NCBI RefSeq assembly: GCF_008180445.1
Contig: NZ_VTER01000012.1
Location: forward strand, 62,001-126,000
Reading direction: 5' to 3'
Length of the DNA stretch: 64,000 nucleotides
Origin: Bacillus_AB infantis_B
GTDB lineage: Bacteria; Bacillota; Bacilli; Bacillales; Cytobacillaceae
The position numbers and the translations under genes are program-made. The notes beneath the pieces were generated by a model, which was not told where the DNA came from, searched no databases, and saw nothing but the letters and a program-made list of their open reading frames with translations. This document shows, piece by piece, positions 41,503 to 50,270 of this stretch. The stretch's first letter is position 1, and the number at the start of each line of letters is the position of its first letter.

Positions 41503-42195
41503 TTATTGGATGCTGTTCAGCTCTTCCATTTTAACAGGCTTCCATCCTTGTCCGTCCACCCATTCAATGTAGACGCGGTATTTTTCCTGCTGGTCTTTGG
41601 TGGAGACGGTCCCTACCGATTGATTTGGGCCGTTATTCCCTAAGAACCAGATGGTCATATTGCTCTCTGGTATTCCAGTGGCATAGGTGATGGCCTGAAC
41701 CATTTCATTCCAGTCCACGCCTTCATAGACGGCTGTATGTTCGCCTGTCTGGGAAGTGCCGACCGGCTGCCATGATGGATTGACAATGGTCTTTTCGACA
41801 TCAGGAGCACTGCCGCCGTCGGTGACCTCAGCATCTTCTTCTATATCCTGGTCTCCTTCTGCTTCTTCCCCATTATCCTCATCCGGATTTTCAGCATCTC
41901 CGCCATCCTGGGCAGAATCCTCAGCCTGGTCTGTTTCTTCTTCCTGGCCTGCTGTTTCATCAGATGTATTATTATCATTATCCTTATCATTATTTTCTGG
42001 ATCGGCTTTTTCAGACGCCGGTGCCTGCTCGGCTGCTTCATCATCATTGCCACCAAGGAATATCGCGGCAGATACAATAATGATCAATAAAAGCACAACC
42101 CCGATCAGCGTATTTAGAATAATATTGGTTTTTCTTCTTTTAGCCCTTTTCCCTGAGCGGGATGACCCGTTTGATTCTTCGAAATTGCCATTCAC
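41503..42195 (-). CDS. yrrS: DUF1510 family protein YrrS
   Basis: 230 residues. Cytoplasmic basic head (SGKRAKRRK), one transmembrane helix (about 27-47, IILNTLIGVVLLLIIIVSAAIFL), a very acidic Asp/Glu/Asn-rich spacer (50-125) and a conserved external domain (VEKTIVNPSWQPVGTSQTGEH to the end). It matches YrrS, co-located with pbpI in Bacillus. Probably a membrane-anchored envelope protein. It lies 106 bp after pbpI. Confidence 0.88.
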   Translation of the reverse strand: MNGNFEESNGSSRSGKRAKRRKTNIILNTLIGVVLLLIIIVSAAIFLGGNDDEAAEQAPASEKADPENNDKDNDNNTSDETAGQEEETDQAEDSAQDGGDAENPDEDNGEEAEGDQDIEEDAEVTDGGSAPDVEKTIVNPSWQPVGTSQTGEHTAVYEGVDWNEMVQAITYATGIPESNMTIWFLGNNGPNQSVGTVSTKDQQEKYRVYIEWVDGQGWKPVKMEELNSIQ

Positions 42196-42301
42196 GTGTT
42201 TTTCTCCTCCCCATATATATGGTTGTCAACATTCTACCATGAGTGCCGGCAAAACATGAAGGAATTTGATGTTAGAAAAACTTGCCGGCTGCGGGCATCT
42301 T

Positions 42302-44062
42302 CTATTGCATTTCTTCATCAAACCCATGGACAGCTTTAACCATATCTGCAAAAAGCGGATTGACTCCCCCTTCGTTCTCTTTGACTCCAAGATTGACTGC
42401 GACAAGTGCGTATTTGGGTTTTTCGTAAGGGAAGTATCCCGCAAACCATTTATTATGCAGCTGCTTTCCATCATCGAACTGTCCAGTCTCCGCAGTTCCT
42501 GATTTGCCGGCCACTGAATATGGAAGCTCTTTGAACCATCTTCCGGTTCCTTCTTCATTGACAACAACTTCTCTCAAAAGCTTCTGCAGTTTCATGGCCG
42601 TATAAGGGGATATTTTGCCGCCCCCTAAATCTTTGGACGGAAATTTCAGCAGCGAGGTTTCATTTTTATATTCAATTTCAGAGGCAACACGGATGCTTTC
42701 TTTTTTTCCGCCTTTGGCAATGGTGGCCATCATATTCGCCACCGCAAGCGGAGTGGCCCTCACTTCATGCTGTCCGATGCCGGTCAAGGCGACAAAATTG
42801 CTGTCCTTCTTGGCATCCTCTGAGTAAAACACCCGGCCTTCATCCTCCCCCGCGAGCTGATGGAAATCAGTGAAGTGATAGATATCCCCTTCCCAGCCTG
42901 ACTTTCCTGTAAGAGACAGCTTTCCGGCATAATCCTCCAGTATGGCAGGATCTATCTCTTTCAGTTCCTTGGCAATGGTTGCAAATGTATTATTGCAGCT
43001 CCTGGCAAAGCTGTCTGTAAAATTCAGCATTCCATGCTGGTAAACCGTGTCCGGTTCGCCATTGATTTTCCGGCTGCAGTCAAACTGCCTTTCGGGGCTG
43101 TCCAGATTATAATCAATGGCTGCAGCTGCCACCACCGTTTTAAAAACGGATCCGATGATCTGCTGTTTAATCATTGCGTTCACCATGCCCCCGTCTTTAT
43201 AAGGAGCCGTTTTATTGATCTGCGGCCTGGACACCATGGCAAGGACGGTATTCTTCTCTATATCCAGTAATACAATCCCGCCATTTCGGATTCCATGCAC
43301 ATCTGCCAGCCGTTCTGCTTCCTCCTGGAGGGCGGCATCCAGAGTGGTTTTGATGTTGACAGGATAAAAAGGGTTTGCAGGCTCGACATATTTGACGTTT
43401 ATCCCAAACAGCGGGCCGCCTGCCGCATCCACATGGTATACGAGTTTGGATTCACCGTCAGGCATCAGAAACTCATCAAAGCTTTCTTCAAGACCAGAAA
43501 CGCCAATCACGGTATCTTCGGGAAGGTTTTTGCCGGGATAGCGCTTTTGCACCGCCTCTTTATTCTGTCCGGTGATGCCGATCAGCTGTTCTGCCAGATT
43601 ATTGGCAAGGCTGTATTTCTTTTCAACGGCAAATACACCCGGTATCTTCAGAGAGTTGATTTGTTCTGCCTGTGCATCGGTCAATTCAAGAGGCTTCGGC
43701 TTGCCATAGGCAAACGGCTCTTTTGCTCCTTTGATGCTATATAAAAGGGCCGTTTCCGATATGCCTGTGATGGAGGCAACCTTTTGCGAATCCCAATCCA
43801 TATTTTTCAAAAATGGAAATAAAACCAGCACAGGTATTTCCTGATGTGTCAGGGGCTCGCCGTTCCTGTCCAGGAAAGAGCCTCTGCCGCTGTCGATCAC
43901 CATCTCCTGGGAACGCTGCCTGACGCTGGCATCCAGAAGATTGATATTATGAGCAGAAAAGTGTTCTGCTGAAACAAGCTGGATCTGGATGAGCCGCCCG
44001 ATCAGCAGCACAATCCCCAGCATGAATATACTTATGACAATGATGGCCCTTTTTTTCCACAT
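42302..44062 (-). CDS. pbpI: Penicillin-binding protein 2 class transpeptidase (PBP4b)
   Basis: 586 residues. N-terminal membrane anchor (6-25), dimerisation domain, and transpeptidase domain with SVFK (Ser305), SCN (355-357) and KSG (520-522), the three motifs of a class B PBP. In B. subtilis pbpI is transcribed in the mother cell by sigma-E. ATG 44062 follows GAGGTG, which is part of the greA terminator stem (see findings). No anomaly in length. Confidence 0.93.
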   Translation of the reverse strand: MWKKRAIIVISIFMLGIVLLIGRLIQIQLVSAEHFSAHNINLLDASVRQRSQEMVIDSGRGSFLDRNGEPLTHQEIPVLVLFPFLKNMDWDSQKVASITGISETALLYSIKGAKEPFAYGKPKPLELTDAQAEQINSLKIPGVFAVEKKYSLANNLAEQLIGITGQNKEAVQKRYPGKNLPEDTVIGVSGLEESFDEFLMPDGESKLVYHVDAAGGPLFGINVKYVEPANPFYPVNIKTTLDAALQEEAERLADVHGIRNGGIVLLDIEKNTVLAMVSRPQINKTAPYKDGGMVNAMIKQQIIGSVFKTVVAAAAIDYNLDSPERQFDCSRKINGEPDTVYQHGMLNFTDSFARSCNNTFATIAKELKEIDPAILEDYAGKLSLTGKSGWEGDIYHFTDFHQLAGEDEGRVFYSEDAKKDSNFVALTGIGQHEVRATPLAVANMMATIAKGGKKESIRVASEIEYKNETSLLKFPSKDLGGGKISPYTAMKLQKLLREVVVNEEGTGRWFKELPYSVAGKSGTAETGQFDDGKQLHNKWFAGYFPYEKPKYALVAVNLGVKENEGGVNPLFADMVKAVHGFDEEMQ

Positions 44063-44097
44063 AAAAAAACACCTCGTCAAAAGTGTTGACGAGGTGT
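44063..44097 (-). terminator. greA terminator overlapping the pbpI ribosome binding site
   Basis: ACACCTCGTCAA (44069-44080), loop, TTGACGAGGTGT (44086-44097), 12-bp perfect arms, then seven T on the minus strand, ending at the pbpI start codon. Confidence 0.92.
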
Positions 44098-44135
44098 GCC
44101 CATTTCAAACCATATTTATGAAAAAGACTGGATCC

Positions 44136-44612
44136 TTATTTAATGCTTGTGATGCGGACGCTCATATCCCCGCCCGGCGTCTGGACTGTCACTTCATCCC
44201 CGACCCTTTTGCCCATCAGGCTTTTTGCGATTGGAGAATCATTGGAAATCTTGCCTTCAAATGGATCTGCCTCTGCACTTCCGACGATTGTGTAAGATTC
44301 TTCTTCGCCATCAGGAAGTTCAACAAATGTGACAGAGCGTCCAAGTGTTACTGTATCGCCGCTTGCTTCATCTTCTTCAATGATCTTTGCATTGCGGATC
44401 ATATTTTCAAGGGTCGTGATGCGCCCTTCTACAAATGCCTGCTCTTCTTTCGCTGAGTCATATTCAGAGTTCTCGGAAAGGTCGCCGAAGCTGCGGGCGA
44501 TTTTAATACGCTCTACAACATCTTTACGCTTTACCGTTTTTAAATGCTCCAGTTCCTGCTCAAGCTTTTCTTTTCCAGCCTGTGTCATTGGGAATACTTT
44601 TTCTGTAGCCAA
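44136..44612 (-). CDS. greA: Transcription elongation factor GreA
   Basis: 158 residues. N-terminal coiled coil with the catalytic acidic tip (RSFGDLSENSEYDSAKEEQ near residues 40-58), and a C-terminal FKBP-like domain (DTVTLGRSVTF, PIAKSLMGKRVGDEV). It rescues backtracked RNA polymerase by stimulating cleavage. The start is TTG at 44612 with AAGGAGTGAAG upstream. It lies after udk and ends with the terminator at 44063-44097. Confidence 0.97.
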   Translation of the reverse strand: MATEKVFPMTQAGKEKLEQELEHLKTVKRKDVVERIKIARSFGDLSENSEYDSAKEEQAFVEGRITTLENMIRNAKIIEEDEASGDTVTLGRSVTFVELPDGEEESYTIVGSAEADPFEGKISNDSPIAKSLMGKRVGDEVTVQTPGGDMSVRITSIK

Positions 44613-44778
44613 TATCCTTCACTCCTTCTAGAATCACAACCCCCATTTAGATTGTGCATTGGTAAGTATGTAAGCATCTGCTTTATTCGCAAATGCACAG
44701 GAGCGCGTCCTTTTGACAAAGGGCGCGCATGCTTTCTGTTCATTAGACTTATCTTAACATTTTTTCTATGCTATTGTT

Positions 44779-45414
44779 TCATAAAAATGACTTTTGTTCA
44801 AGAATTGTATGAATTTTTGTTACCATCAGGTCAATGGCCACATGGTTATGGCCGCCTTCCGGGATGATGATATCTGCGTATCTCTTCGTCGGCTCGATGA
44901 ATTGGTTGTGCATCGGGCGCACAACATTGACGTATTGCTCAATGACTGAATCCATCGATCTGCCCCGTTCCTTAATATCCCTGAAAAGGCGCCTGATGAT
45001 GCGCAAATCTGCATCCGTATCCACAAAAAGCTTCATATCCATGAGGCTGCGGAGCCTTTCATCCTCCAGTACAAGTATGCCTTCGAGGATGATGACATCC
45101 TTTGGCTCCACATGGATGACGTCAGTGGACCTTGTATGCATGGCATAATCATAGACAGGCTTCTCGATGGGTTCATAGCTCTGCAGCTTTTCGATATGCT
45201 CGATCAGAAGGTCATTATCAAATGCAAGCGGATGATCATAATTAGTTTTCAGCCTTTCTTCAAACGGAAGATGGGTCTGGTCTTTATAATAATAATCCTG
45301 CTCAAGCATTAAGATGGAATGACCCTTAAAGCTTTCATAAATCGCTTTTGTCACACTTGTCTTTCCAGAGCCGGATCCGCCGGCAACACCAATAACAACA
45401 GGTTTGCGATTCAT
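44779..45414 (-). CDS. udk: Uridine kinase
   Basis: 211 residues. P-loop GVAGGSGSGKTSVTKAIY near residue 9, YDHPLAFDNDLL (substrate loop) near 60, and the C-terminal FIEPTKRYADIIIPEGGHN. It phosphorylates uridine and cytidine in pyrimidine salvage. It follows trhP2 by 4 bp, and ATG 45414 has AAGGAG upstream. Complete. Confidence 0.96.
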   Translation of the reverse strand: MNRKPVVIGVAGGSGSGKTSVTKAIYESFKGHSILMLEQDYYYKDQTHLPFEERLKTNYDHPLAFDNDLLIEHIEKLQSYEPIEKPVYDYAMHTRSTDVIHVEPKDVIILEGILVLEDERLRSLMDMKLFVDTDADLRIIRRLFRDIKERGRSMDSVIEQYVNVVRPMHNQFIEPTKRYADIIIPEGGHNHVAIDLMVTKIHTILEQKSFL

Positions 45415-45418
45415 TATG

Positions 45419-46687
45419 TTAAAACTCCTTCCGCATCATGTTGTTAGGGTATACCGGCTTGTCCAGTTTAAACTGGACGATTTGCAGCGGGTGGCGGGCA
45501 GCATCCAGTTCGTTGCCCTTTTCATCCCAGATTTTATCGACCACCTGTGTAAAGTTCTCGATTTCCGGACCGAAAAACTCAACTTCCTGCCCCGGTGCAA
45601 ATTTATTGCGCTGCTGAAGTGTGACGATCTGTGTTTCTTCATCATATCCAAGGACCAGGCCGGCAAAATCATTGGTCGTCTTTTTGCTATGATTTCCAAA
45701 CATCTGCTCTTTATACCCTGGAACCCCTTCAAAGAAGGCAGGCGCTGTTTCCCTGTTCGCGCACTTGTCCAATTCCACCAGCCATTCCTGTCTGATCACA
45801 AAATTATCGGGATCCGCACAATAAGCATCAATGACCTTGCGATAAACACTGACAACTGTAGCTACATAGTGGATCGACTTCATGCGGCCTTCAATCTTGA
45901 GGCTGTCGATGCCCAATTCAATCATTTGCGGGATGGATTCTATCAGCTTCAGATCCTTCGGGCTCATGGCAAAAGGTGCATCCTGCTCCTGAAATAATGG
46001 CACTTCCTCAGATCCTTCGAGCTTGTAAAGATCATAATCCCAGCGGCATGACTGGCAGCAGCCTCCACGGTTGGAATCCCTTGCTGTCATATGGTTGCTC
46101 AGGGTGCAGCGGCCTGAATAGGCGATGCACATGGCGCCATGGATGAATGTTTCAATCTCGATATCCACTTTTTCCTTCATTTCACGGATTTCTTCGGCGC
46201 TTGTTTCCCTTGCAAGCACAACCCGCTCAAGCCCTTCTTCTTTCCAGAACTGGACAGCCTTCCAATTTGACAGCGACTGCTGGGTGCTCAGATGAACCTC
46301 GATTTCCGGGGCAACCCTGCGGCAGGTTTCAATGATCAGCGGATCGGCTACAATGATTCCAGCCACTCCCGCTTCCTTGAGGCCGAGAAGATAGTCCTCA
46401 AGCCCGTCAATATTTTCGTTATGGGCAAAGATATTGGTCGTTACGTAGATTTTTGCACCATAGCTCTTCGCGAACTCTACGCCTTCCTTCATTTCCTCAA
46501 ATGTAAAATTGCCGGCATTTGACCGGAGCCCATACTCCTGGCCGCCGATGAAAACGGCATCTGCGCCATAGTGTACGGCAATTTTCAGCTTTTCCAGGTT
46601 CCCGGCCGGAGCAAGAAGCTCAGGCTTTTTCACGATTACCCTTTTGCCGTTCACTATTTGCGAGATATTATCTTTAATTGCGTTCAC
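45419..46687 (-). CDS. trhP2: Peptidase U32-family tRNA hydroxylation protein (TrhP2/YrrO)
   Basis: 422 residues, U32 family. N-terminal TIM-like domain (KKPELLAPAGNLEKLKIAVHYGADAVFIGG in outline) and the U32 cysteine set (FIHGAMCIAYSGRCTLSN, GCCQSCRWDYD near 165-205) that suits an iron-sulfur cluster. With YrrN it forms 5-hydroxyuridine at the wobble base of tRNA. GTG 46687 with AGGAGG seven bases upstream. In a row trmR-trhP1-trhP2-udk-greA. Confidence 0.93.
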   Translation of the reverse strand: MNAIKDNISQIVNGKRVIVKKPELLAPAGNLEKLKIAVHYGADAVFIGGQEYGLRSNAGNFTFEEMKEGVEFAKSYGAKIYVTTNIFAHNENIDGLEDYLLGLKEAGVAGIIVADPLIIETCRRVAPEIEVHLSTQQSLSNWKAVQFWKEEGLERVVLARETSAEEIREMKEKVDIEIETFIHGAMCIAYSGRCTLSNHMTARDSNRGGCCQSCRWDYDLYKLEGSEEVPLFQEQDAPFAMSPKDLKLIESIPQMIELGIDSLKIEGRMKSIHYVATVVSVYRKVIDAYCADPDNFVIRQEWLVELDKCANRETAPAFFEGVPGYKEQMFGNHSKKTTNDFAGLVLGYDEETQIVTLQQRNKFAPGQEVEFFGPEIENFTQVVDKIWDEKGNELDAARHPLQIVQFKLDKPVYPNNMMRKEF

Positions 46688-46732
46688 GATAAAACCTCCT
46701 GATTATAAGTCAAAATAGGCTTAATAGTTGAA

Positions 46733-47662
46733 TTAATATACGGTTTCTTTAAAGAAAAAGCCTGTATCCAGCGGCCTGCTATCAGGCTGGATTTCTTCCG
46801 CTGCGTTCAGCAGGTCATCTTTCACTTCATCGTATTCTTCCAGATTTTCTGTGCACAAATCGATCGCTTTGCGGTATAGCTTTGTCAATTCCAGGATATA
46901 TTCTGCTGATTTCAGGATACCGTCAATCTTGAATGAATCCACACCGGCTTCGACCATATCCTGGAGCTCATCGATAATGCAGATATCATTGGGGCTCATG
47001 ATATGGGTCCCGTTTGCGTCTTCAAAAATCGGATATTTATTTTCCCGTTCTTTATCATGAAGGAACATATTCTGCTCTTTCGCCCGGTTTTCGACCTTCA
47101 TCGCTTTTCCCTGGTATTCATAATAGTTCCCGAGAAGGGAGCGCTTAGATTGGAACATGGCTGTCATGCCGTGCACCTGGACCTCGATTTCAACGTCTGC
47201 GTTTTCCTTGATTTCAATAATGGAATCCATATTGATTTCACGGGCAAGGACAGAGCGCTTGGCGCCTTTTCTTCCCCAGTAGTTGCATGTATACCAGTTT
47301 GTGGCAGTTGTTTCTGTATTCCAGTGGAGCTTCATGCCAGGCGCTGCCTCACGGGCTGCCATCAATACAGCCGGGTCTCCGAAAATGACTGCGTCCGCCC
47401 CGGCATCCTGCACAAAACGAATATAATCGCCAAGCTCGTCCACTGTTTCATTATGGAAAATGGCGTTCATGGCCACATACACTTTTTTGCCTTTTGAATG
47501 GGCCAATGTGATTGCTTCTGCTACTTGTTCCCTGCTGAATTCGCCGGCCAGCCTCAGGCCGTATCTCTGCTCGCCAACTACAAAAGCGTCTGCCCCTGCT
47601 TCCGCAAGCGGGATGATATCTTCTGTACAAATTGGAGTAACAAGCAATTCAGGTTTTTTCAT
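46733..47662 (-). CDS. trhP1: Peptidase U32-family tRNA hydroxylation protein (TrhP1/YrrN)
   Basis: 309 residues, shorter U32 paralog. Shares the TIM-like domain (KKPELLVTPICTEDIIPLAEAGADAF in outline) but lacks the Cys-rich segment of YrrO: at the matching place it reads VHGMTAMFQSKRSLLGNYYE. It probably acts as a partner subunit. ATG 47662 with AGAGGTGACC upstream; it overlaps nothing and starts 6 bp after trmR. Confidence 0.92.
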   Translation of the reverse strand: MKKPELLVTPICTEDIIPLAEAGADAFVVGEQRYGLRLAGEFSREQVAEAITLAHSKGKKVYVAMNAIFHNETVDELGDYIRFVQDAGADAVIFGDPAVLMAAREAAPGMKLHWNTETTATNWYTCNYWGRKGAKRSVLAREINMDSIIEIKENADVEIEVQVHGMTAMFQSKRSLLGNYYEYQGKAMKVENRAKEQNMFLHDKERENKYPIFEDANGTHIMSPNDICIIDELQDMVEAGVDSFKIDGILKSAEYILELTKLYRKAIDLCTENLEEYDEVKDDLLNAAEEIQPDSRPLDTGFFFKETVY

Positions 47663-47667
47663 TATGG

Positions 47668-48306
47668 TCACCTCTTTTTACTGATTGCAATGCCGTCGCC
47701 GACCGGAAGGATGACAGTATCATAATCCGGATGGTTCATCAGCCATGCGTTGAACTCGCTGATTTTCTTCACAAGACTGCGAATGCGCTTATTCTCAATT
47801 TCACTTTCACAGACAAGCCCTTTGAACAGGACATTGTCCGTTATGATCAAGCCGCCATCTGATAGCTGGCGCGCATATATCTCAAAAAAATTTTTATACT
47901 GGCCTTTTGCCGCATCGATGAATACTGCATCGTAGGAGCCATATTTTAATGTTTCTCCCTCGAGCTCAAGGGCGTCTCCCGCAAGCAGGGTGATCTGGTC
48001 CTCCCGGTCTGCAGCCCTGAAATATCCGCGGGCCGTTTCAATCCGCTCTTCATCCCTTTCAATTGTCACAATATGTGCATCAGGGATCGCGAACGACATA
48101 CGGAGAGCAGAGTATCCTATTGCTGCACCAACTTCCAGTATCCGCTCCGGCTTTTGAATCCTGAGCAGCTGGAGAAGCGCTTCTATTCCCGGCAATTCCA
48201 TGATGGGTACACCATTCTCTTTTGCATACTCCTCCATCTCAAGGAAAAGTCCCGGCCGTTCAGGAATCAGTCCCTCTATATATCCATGTACTTTATCTGT
48301 CAGCAA
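47668..48306 (-). CDS. trmR: tRNA 5-hydroxyuridine methyltransferase TrmR
   Basis: 212 residues of the O-methyltransferase family 3 (class I). Motif I ILEVGAAIGYSALRMSFAIP near residue 55; metal ligands around VFIDAAKGQYKNFFE near 130 and ITDNVLFKG near 155. It converts ho5U to mo5U at tRNA wobble position 34, using the product of TrhP. The start is TTG 48306 with GGAGGGG eight bases upstream. First of the trmR-trhP1-trhP2 cluster. Confidence 0.92.
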   Translation of the reverse strand: MLTDKVHGYIEGLIPERPGLFLEMEEYAKENGVPIMELPGIEALLQLLRIQKPERILEVGAAIGYSALRMSFAIPDAHIVTIERDEERIETARGYFRAADREDQITLLAGDALELEGETLKYGSYDAVFIDAAKGQYKNFFEIYARQLSDGGLIITDNVLFKGLVCESEIENKRIRSLVKKISEFNAWLMNHPDYDTVILPVGDGIAISKKR

Positions 48307-48617
48307 GCAGTCTTCCCCTCCATCCTTTAGACGCCTGCGGCCTCCGTTTCAGGCATGAAAAAATAGCGCACAACAGAGCGGATGTCTTGCAAAGCCTTTA
48401 GGAAGGCCGTACAGAAAAGGGCTTAAGTGAAGCCAATCCATGCTTGTCTGTGGTTCACGCTATCACACATGCGTATGAAGGATGCACAGGCATACTGTGC
48501 AGAAAGATAATAATCGCTATATAGGCAGCTGCCGGCAGTTCCGCTGCAGCCTGCCTGGCTGAATGAATCAGCTAATAAACAGTCTGTATAAAACACTTGA
48601 ACTATTTTACCATAAAC
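48307..48617. other. Intergenic stretch without a recognised gene
   Basis: About 310 bp upstream of trmR. A minus-strand frame (48423-48644) is open but overlaps the terminator, has no ribosome binding site and has an odd Cys/Tyr-rich content, so it is not called. The trmR promoter should be here but could not be assigned. Confidence 0.5.
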
Positions 48618-48653
48618 AAAAAGGGAATGCGAGTGTTTCCGCATTCCCTTTTT
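48618..48653 (-). terminator. Intrinsic terminator downstream of mltG and its repeats
   Basis: GGGAATGCG (48623-48631) / CGCATTCCC (48640-48648), with A5 and T5 flanks. It lies 295 bp beyond the mltG stop, after two repeat copies that presumably inserted between gene and terminator. Confidence 0.88.
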
Positions 48654-48659
48654 CTGGCC

Positions 48660-48827
48660 CCGCCCTGATTCTAAGCCAATCAGGACAAAAGGTTAAAGAA
48701 CAACCTTCCGCCCTGCTTGTCTTATGCTTGAGGCCCACAGGATGTGGGTCATGCAGACGTTGCCACAGGACGTGGCGTTATTAGTCTGCGTTCCTCTATC
48801 GAGCAAGGCTTTTCCGCTTTTCTATTT
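48660..48827 (-). repeat. Foldback repeat, family 1, copy B
   Basis: On the minus strand it starts AAAAGCGGAAAAGCCTTGCTC, then a module with GGAACGCAGACTAATAACGCC (also in copy A module 2), then the shared AAGCATAAGACAAGCAGG, GGAAGGTTGTTCTTTAACC and CCTGATTGGCTTA. It is directly followed by copy C, so the two form a head-to-tail pair. Confidence 0.85.
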
Positions 48828-48950
48828 TGTCCAGCTCCAAAGCCTAGCCCCTCGAGTCATAAGCCAATCAGGCCAAAAGGTTAAAGAACAACCTTCCGTC
48901 CTGCTTGTCTTATGCTTGTCGGGGCTGAGCAAGGCTTTTCCGCTTTTCTA
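48828..48950 (-). repeat. Foldback repeat, family 1, copy C
   Basis: On the minus strand AAAAGCGGAAAAGCCTTGCTC, CCCCGACAAGCATAAGACAA, GGAAGGTTGTTCTTTAACC, CCTGATTGGCTTATGACTCG, GGGGCTAGGC. The arms GCCTTGCTCAGCCCC-like and GGGGCTAGGC pair around GTTCTTT. Its edge touches the mltG stop codon (TAG 48948-48950). Confidence 0.88.
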
Positions 48951-50075
48951 TTTTATATGTTCTGCTTTCTTCTCATTATGCTCGTCAAGCGTGTTGGAGA
49001 ATAGGACTTCTCCCTCCGGGGTGGCAAGGAAGTACAGGAAATCCGTGTCTTCCGGGTTAAGGGCCGCTTCGATTGACATGGTGCCCGCGTTGGCGATCGG
49101 GCCAGGGGTCAATCCGGTATTTTTATAGGTATTGTACGGTGAGTCCACTTCAAGGTCCTTATAAAGGACTCTCGATTTGTGCTCGCCCTTTGCATAAAGG
49201 ACTGTCGGGTCAGTCTGCAGAGGCATGCCCGTTTCAATCCTGTTGTAGAATACGCTGGCGATTTTATTCCGGTCCACCTGCTGGGTAGCCTCTTCCTCGA
49301 TGAGGGAAGCCATGGTCAGAAGCTGGTGCGGAGTCATATTCTGCTCTTCTGCCTGGGGGCTGTACTGGGCCAGCACCTCTCTTGTCTTATCGAGCATAAC
49401 TTTTACAATCTCTTCCATTGTTGGATTTTCTTTATAAAATGGGTATGTTGCAGGGAAGAGATATCCTTCCAGCGGATATTTAATATTTTCGTTCAGAATT
49501 TCTTCTGTCAGCACCTCTGGATATTGTTCCATCAATGTGCTGATGAATTCCTTATCATTAAGCTTGGCAAAAACATCTTCTTGCTTCTGCCCGGTCTTTT
49601 CCGCAATGATACCGGATATCTGGTCAAGCTGATTGCCTTCAGGGATAGCCAGCTTAAACACGGCTTCCTGCACGACCTTTCCAGTCTTCAAGCTTTCAAT
49701 AATTTCAGGGATCGTCATCGACGGATTCAGAGGATAATCCCCTGCCATGAATCCGGATTCGTTTTTAAGCTTAACATAATATTTGAAGACGCGGGCATCC
49801 TTGATGAGCCCTTTATCCTCCAGCAGGCGCGCAATTTCGCCAACGGAAGACCCGATCGGCACTTCAACGGGAATCTTCTTCTTATTGCCCGGATCAGTTG
49901 GCTCAAGAGCGGACTTTATGTAAAAGTAGCCTCCTCCGGCAACCAGGCCGACTGTAAGCACAAGGACAGCCGCTATGATCAGCACAATCCTGCGGACTAC
50001 CTTTGCCTCACTCTGACGCTCCAGCATCTTTTGCCGAATCAGGTCTTTTTTAGAATTCTTTTCTTCAGCAGACAT
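48948..50075 (-). CDS. mltG: Endolytic transglycosylase MltG (YceG-like)
   Basis: 375 residues. N-terminal cytoplasmic region, one transmembrane helix (about 28-52, IVLIIAAVLVLTVGLVAGGGYFYI), a LysM-like part, and the YceG domain with catalytic Glu in MASLIEEEATQQVDRNKIAS near 260 and VFYNRIETGMPLQTDPTVLYA in outline. It cuts growing glycan strands and sets their length. The C-terminus EKKAEHIK ends at a TAG that abuts a repeat, so the end may have been altered. Confidence 0.94.
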   Translation of the reverse strand: MSAEEKNSKKDLIRQKMLERQSEAKVVRRIVLIIAAVLVLTVGLVAGGGYFYIKSALEPTDPGNKKKIPVEVPIGSSVGEIARLLEDKGLIKDARVFKYYVKLKNESGFMAGDYPLNPSMTIPEIIESLKTGKVVQEAVFKLAIPEGNQLDQISGIIAEKTGQKQEDVFAKLNDKEFISTLMEQYPEVLTEEILNENIKYPLEGYLFPATYPFYKENPTMEEIVKVMLDKTREVLAQYSPQAEEQNMTPHQLLTMASLIEEEATQQVDRNKIASVFYNRIETGMPLQTDPTVLYAKGEHKSRVLYKDLEVDSPYNTYKNTGLTPGPIANAGTMSIEAALNPEDTDFLYFLATPEGEVLFSNTLDEHNEKKAEHIK

Positions 50076-50236
50076 CTAATCCCCCTCAGTGTACAGGATT
50101 CTAAGGCTGTTTGGCCTGTTCCTTTATATAATCTCGCATTATTATACTATACTTTCAAAATCAGCGTGCGAAATTTAGCGAAAAACCAAAAATTTTCCAC
50201 TCTTTTCCTTAAAATAACCCTGTTTTCCTTAAGACA

Positions 50237-50263
50237 GAAAAACCGGCCCCTCTCAGGACCGGT
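50237..50263 (-). terminator. Terminator after yrzB
   Basis: ACCGG (50242-50246) / CCGGT (50259-50263) with extra inner pairs; on the minus strand followed by TTTTTC. Confidence 0.75.
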
Positions 50264-50270
50264 CCAATTC

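Noticed and set aside
48073..48330. Plus-strand frame starting MCIRDRERHTES
   Set aside because: Resembles the well-known MCIRDR artefact of sequencing adapters at protein level, but the bases differ (ATGTGCATCAGGGAT) and the stretch is antisense to conserved trmR codons, so it is neither an adapter nor a gene.
48423..48644. 73-codon minus-strand frame upstream of trmR
   Set aside because: Begins inside a terminator, has no ribosome binding site and no recognisable protein features.
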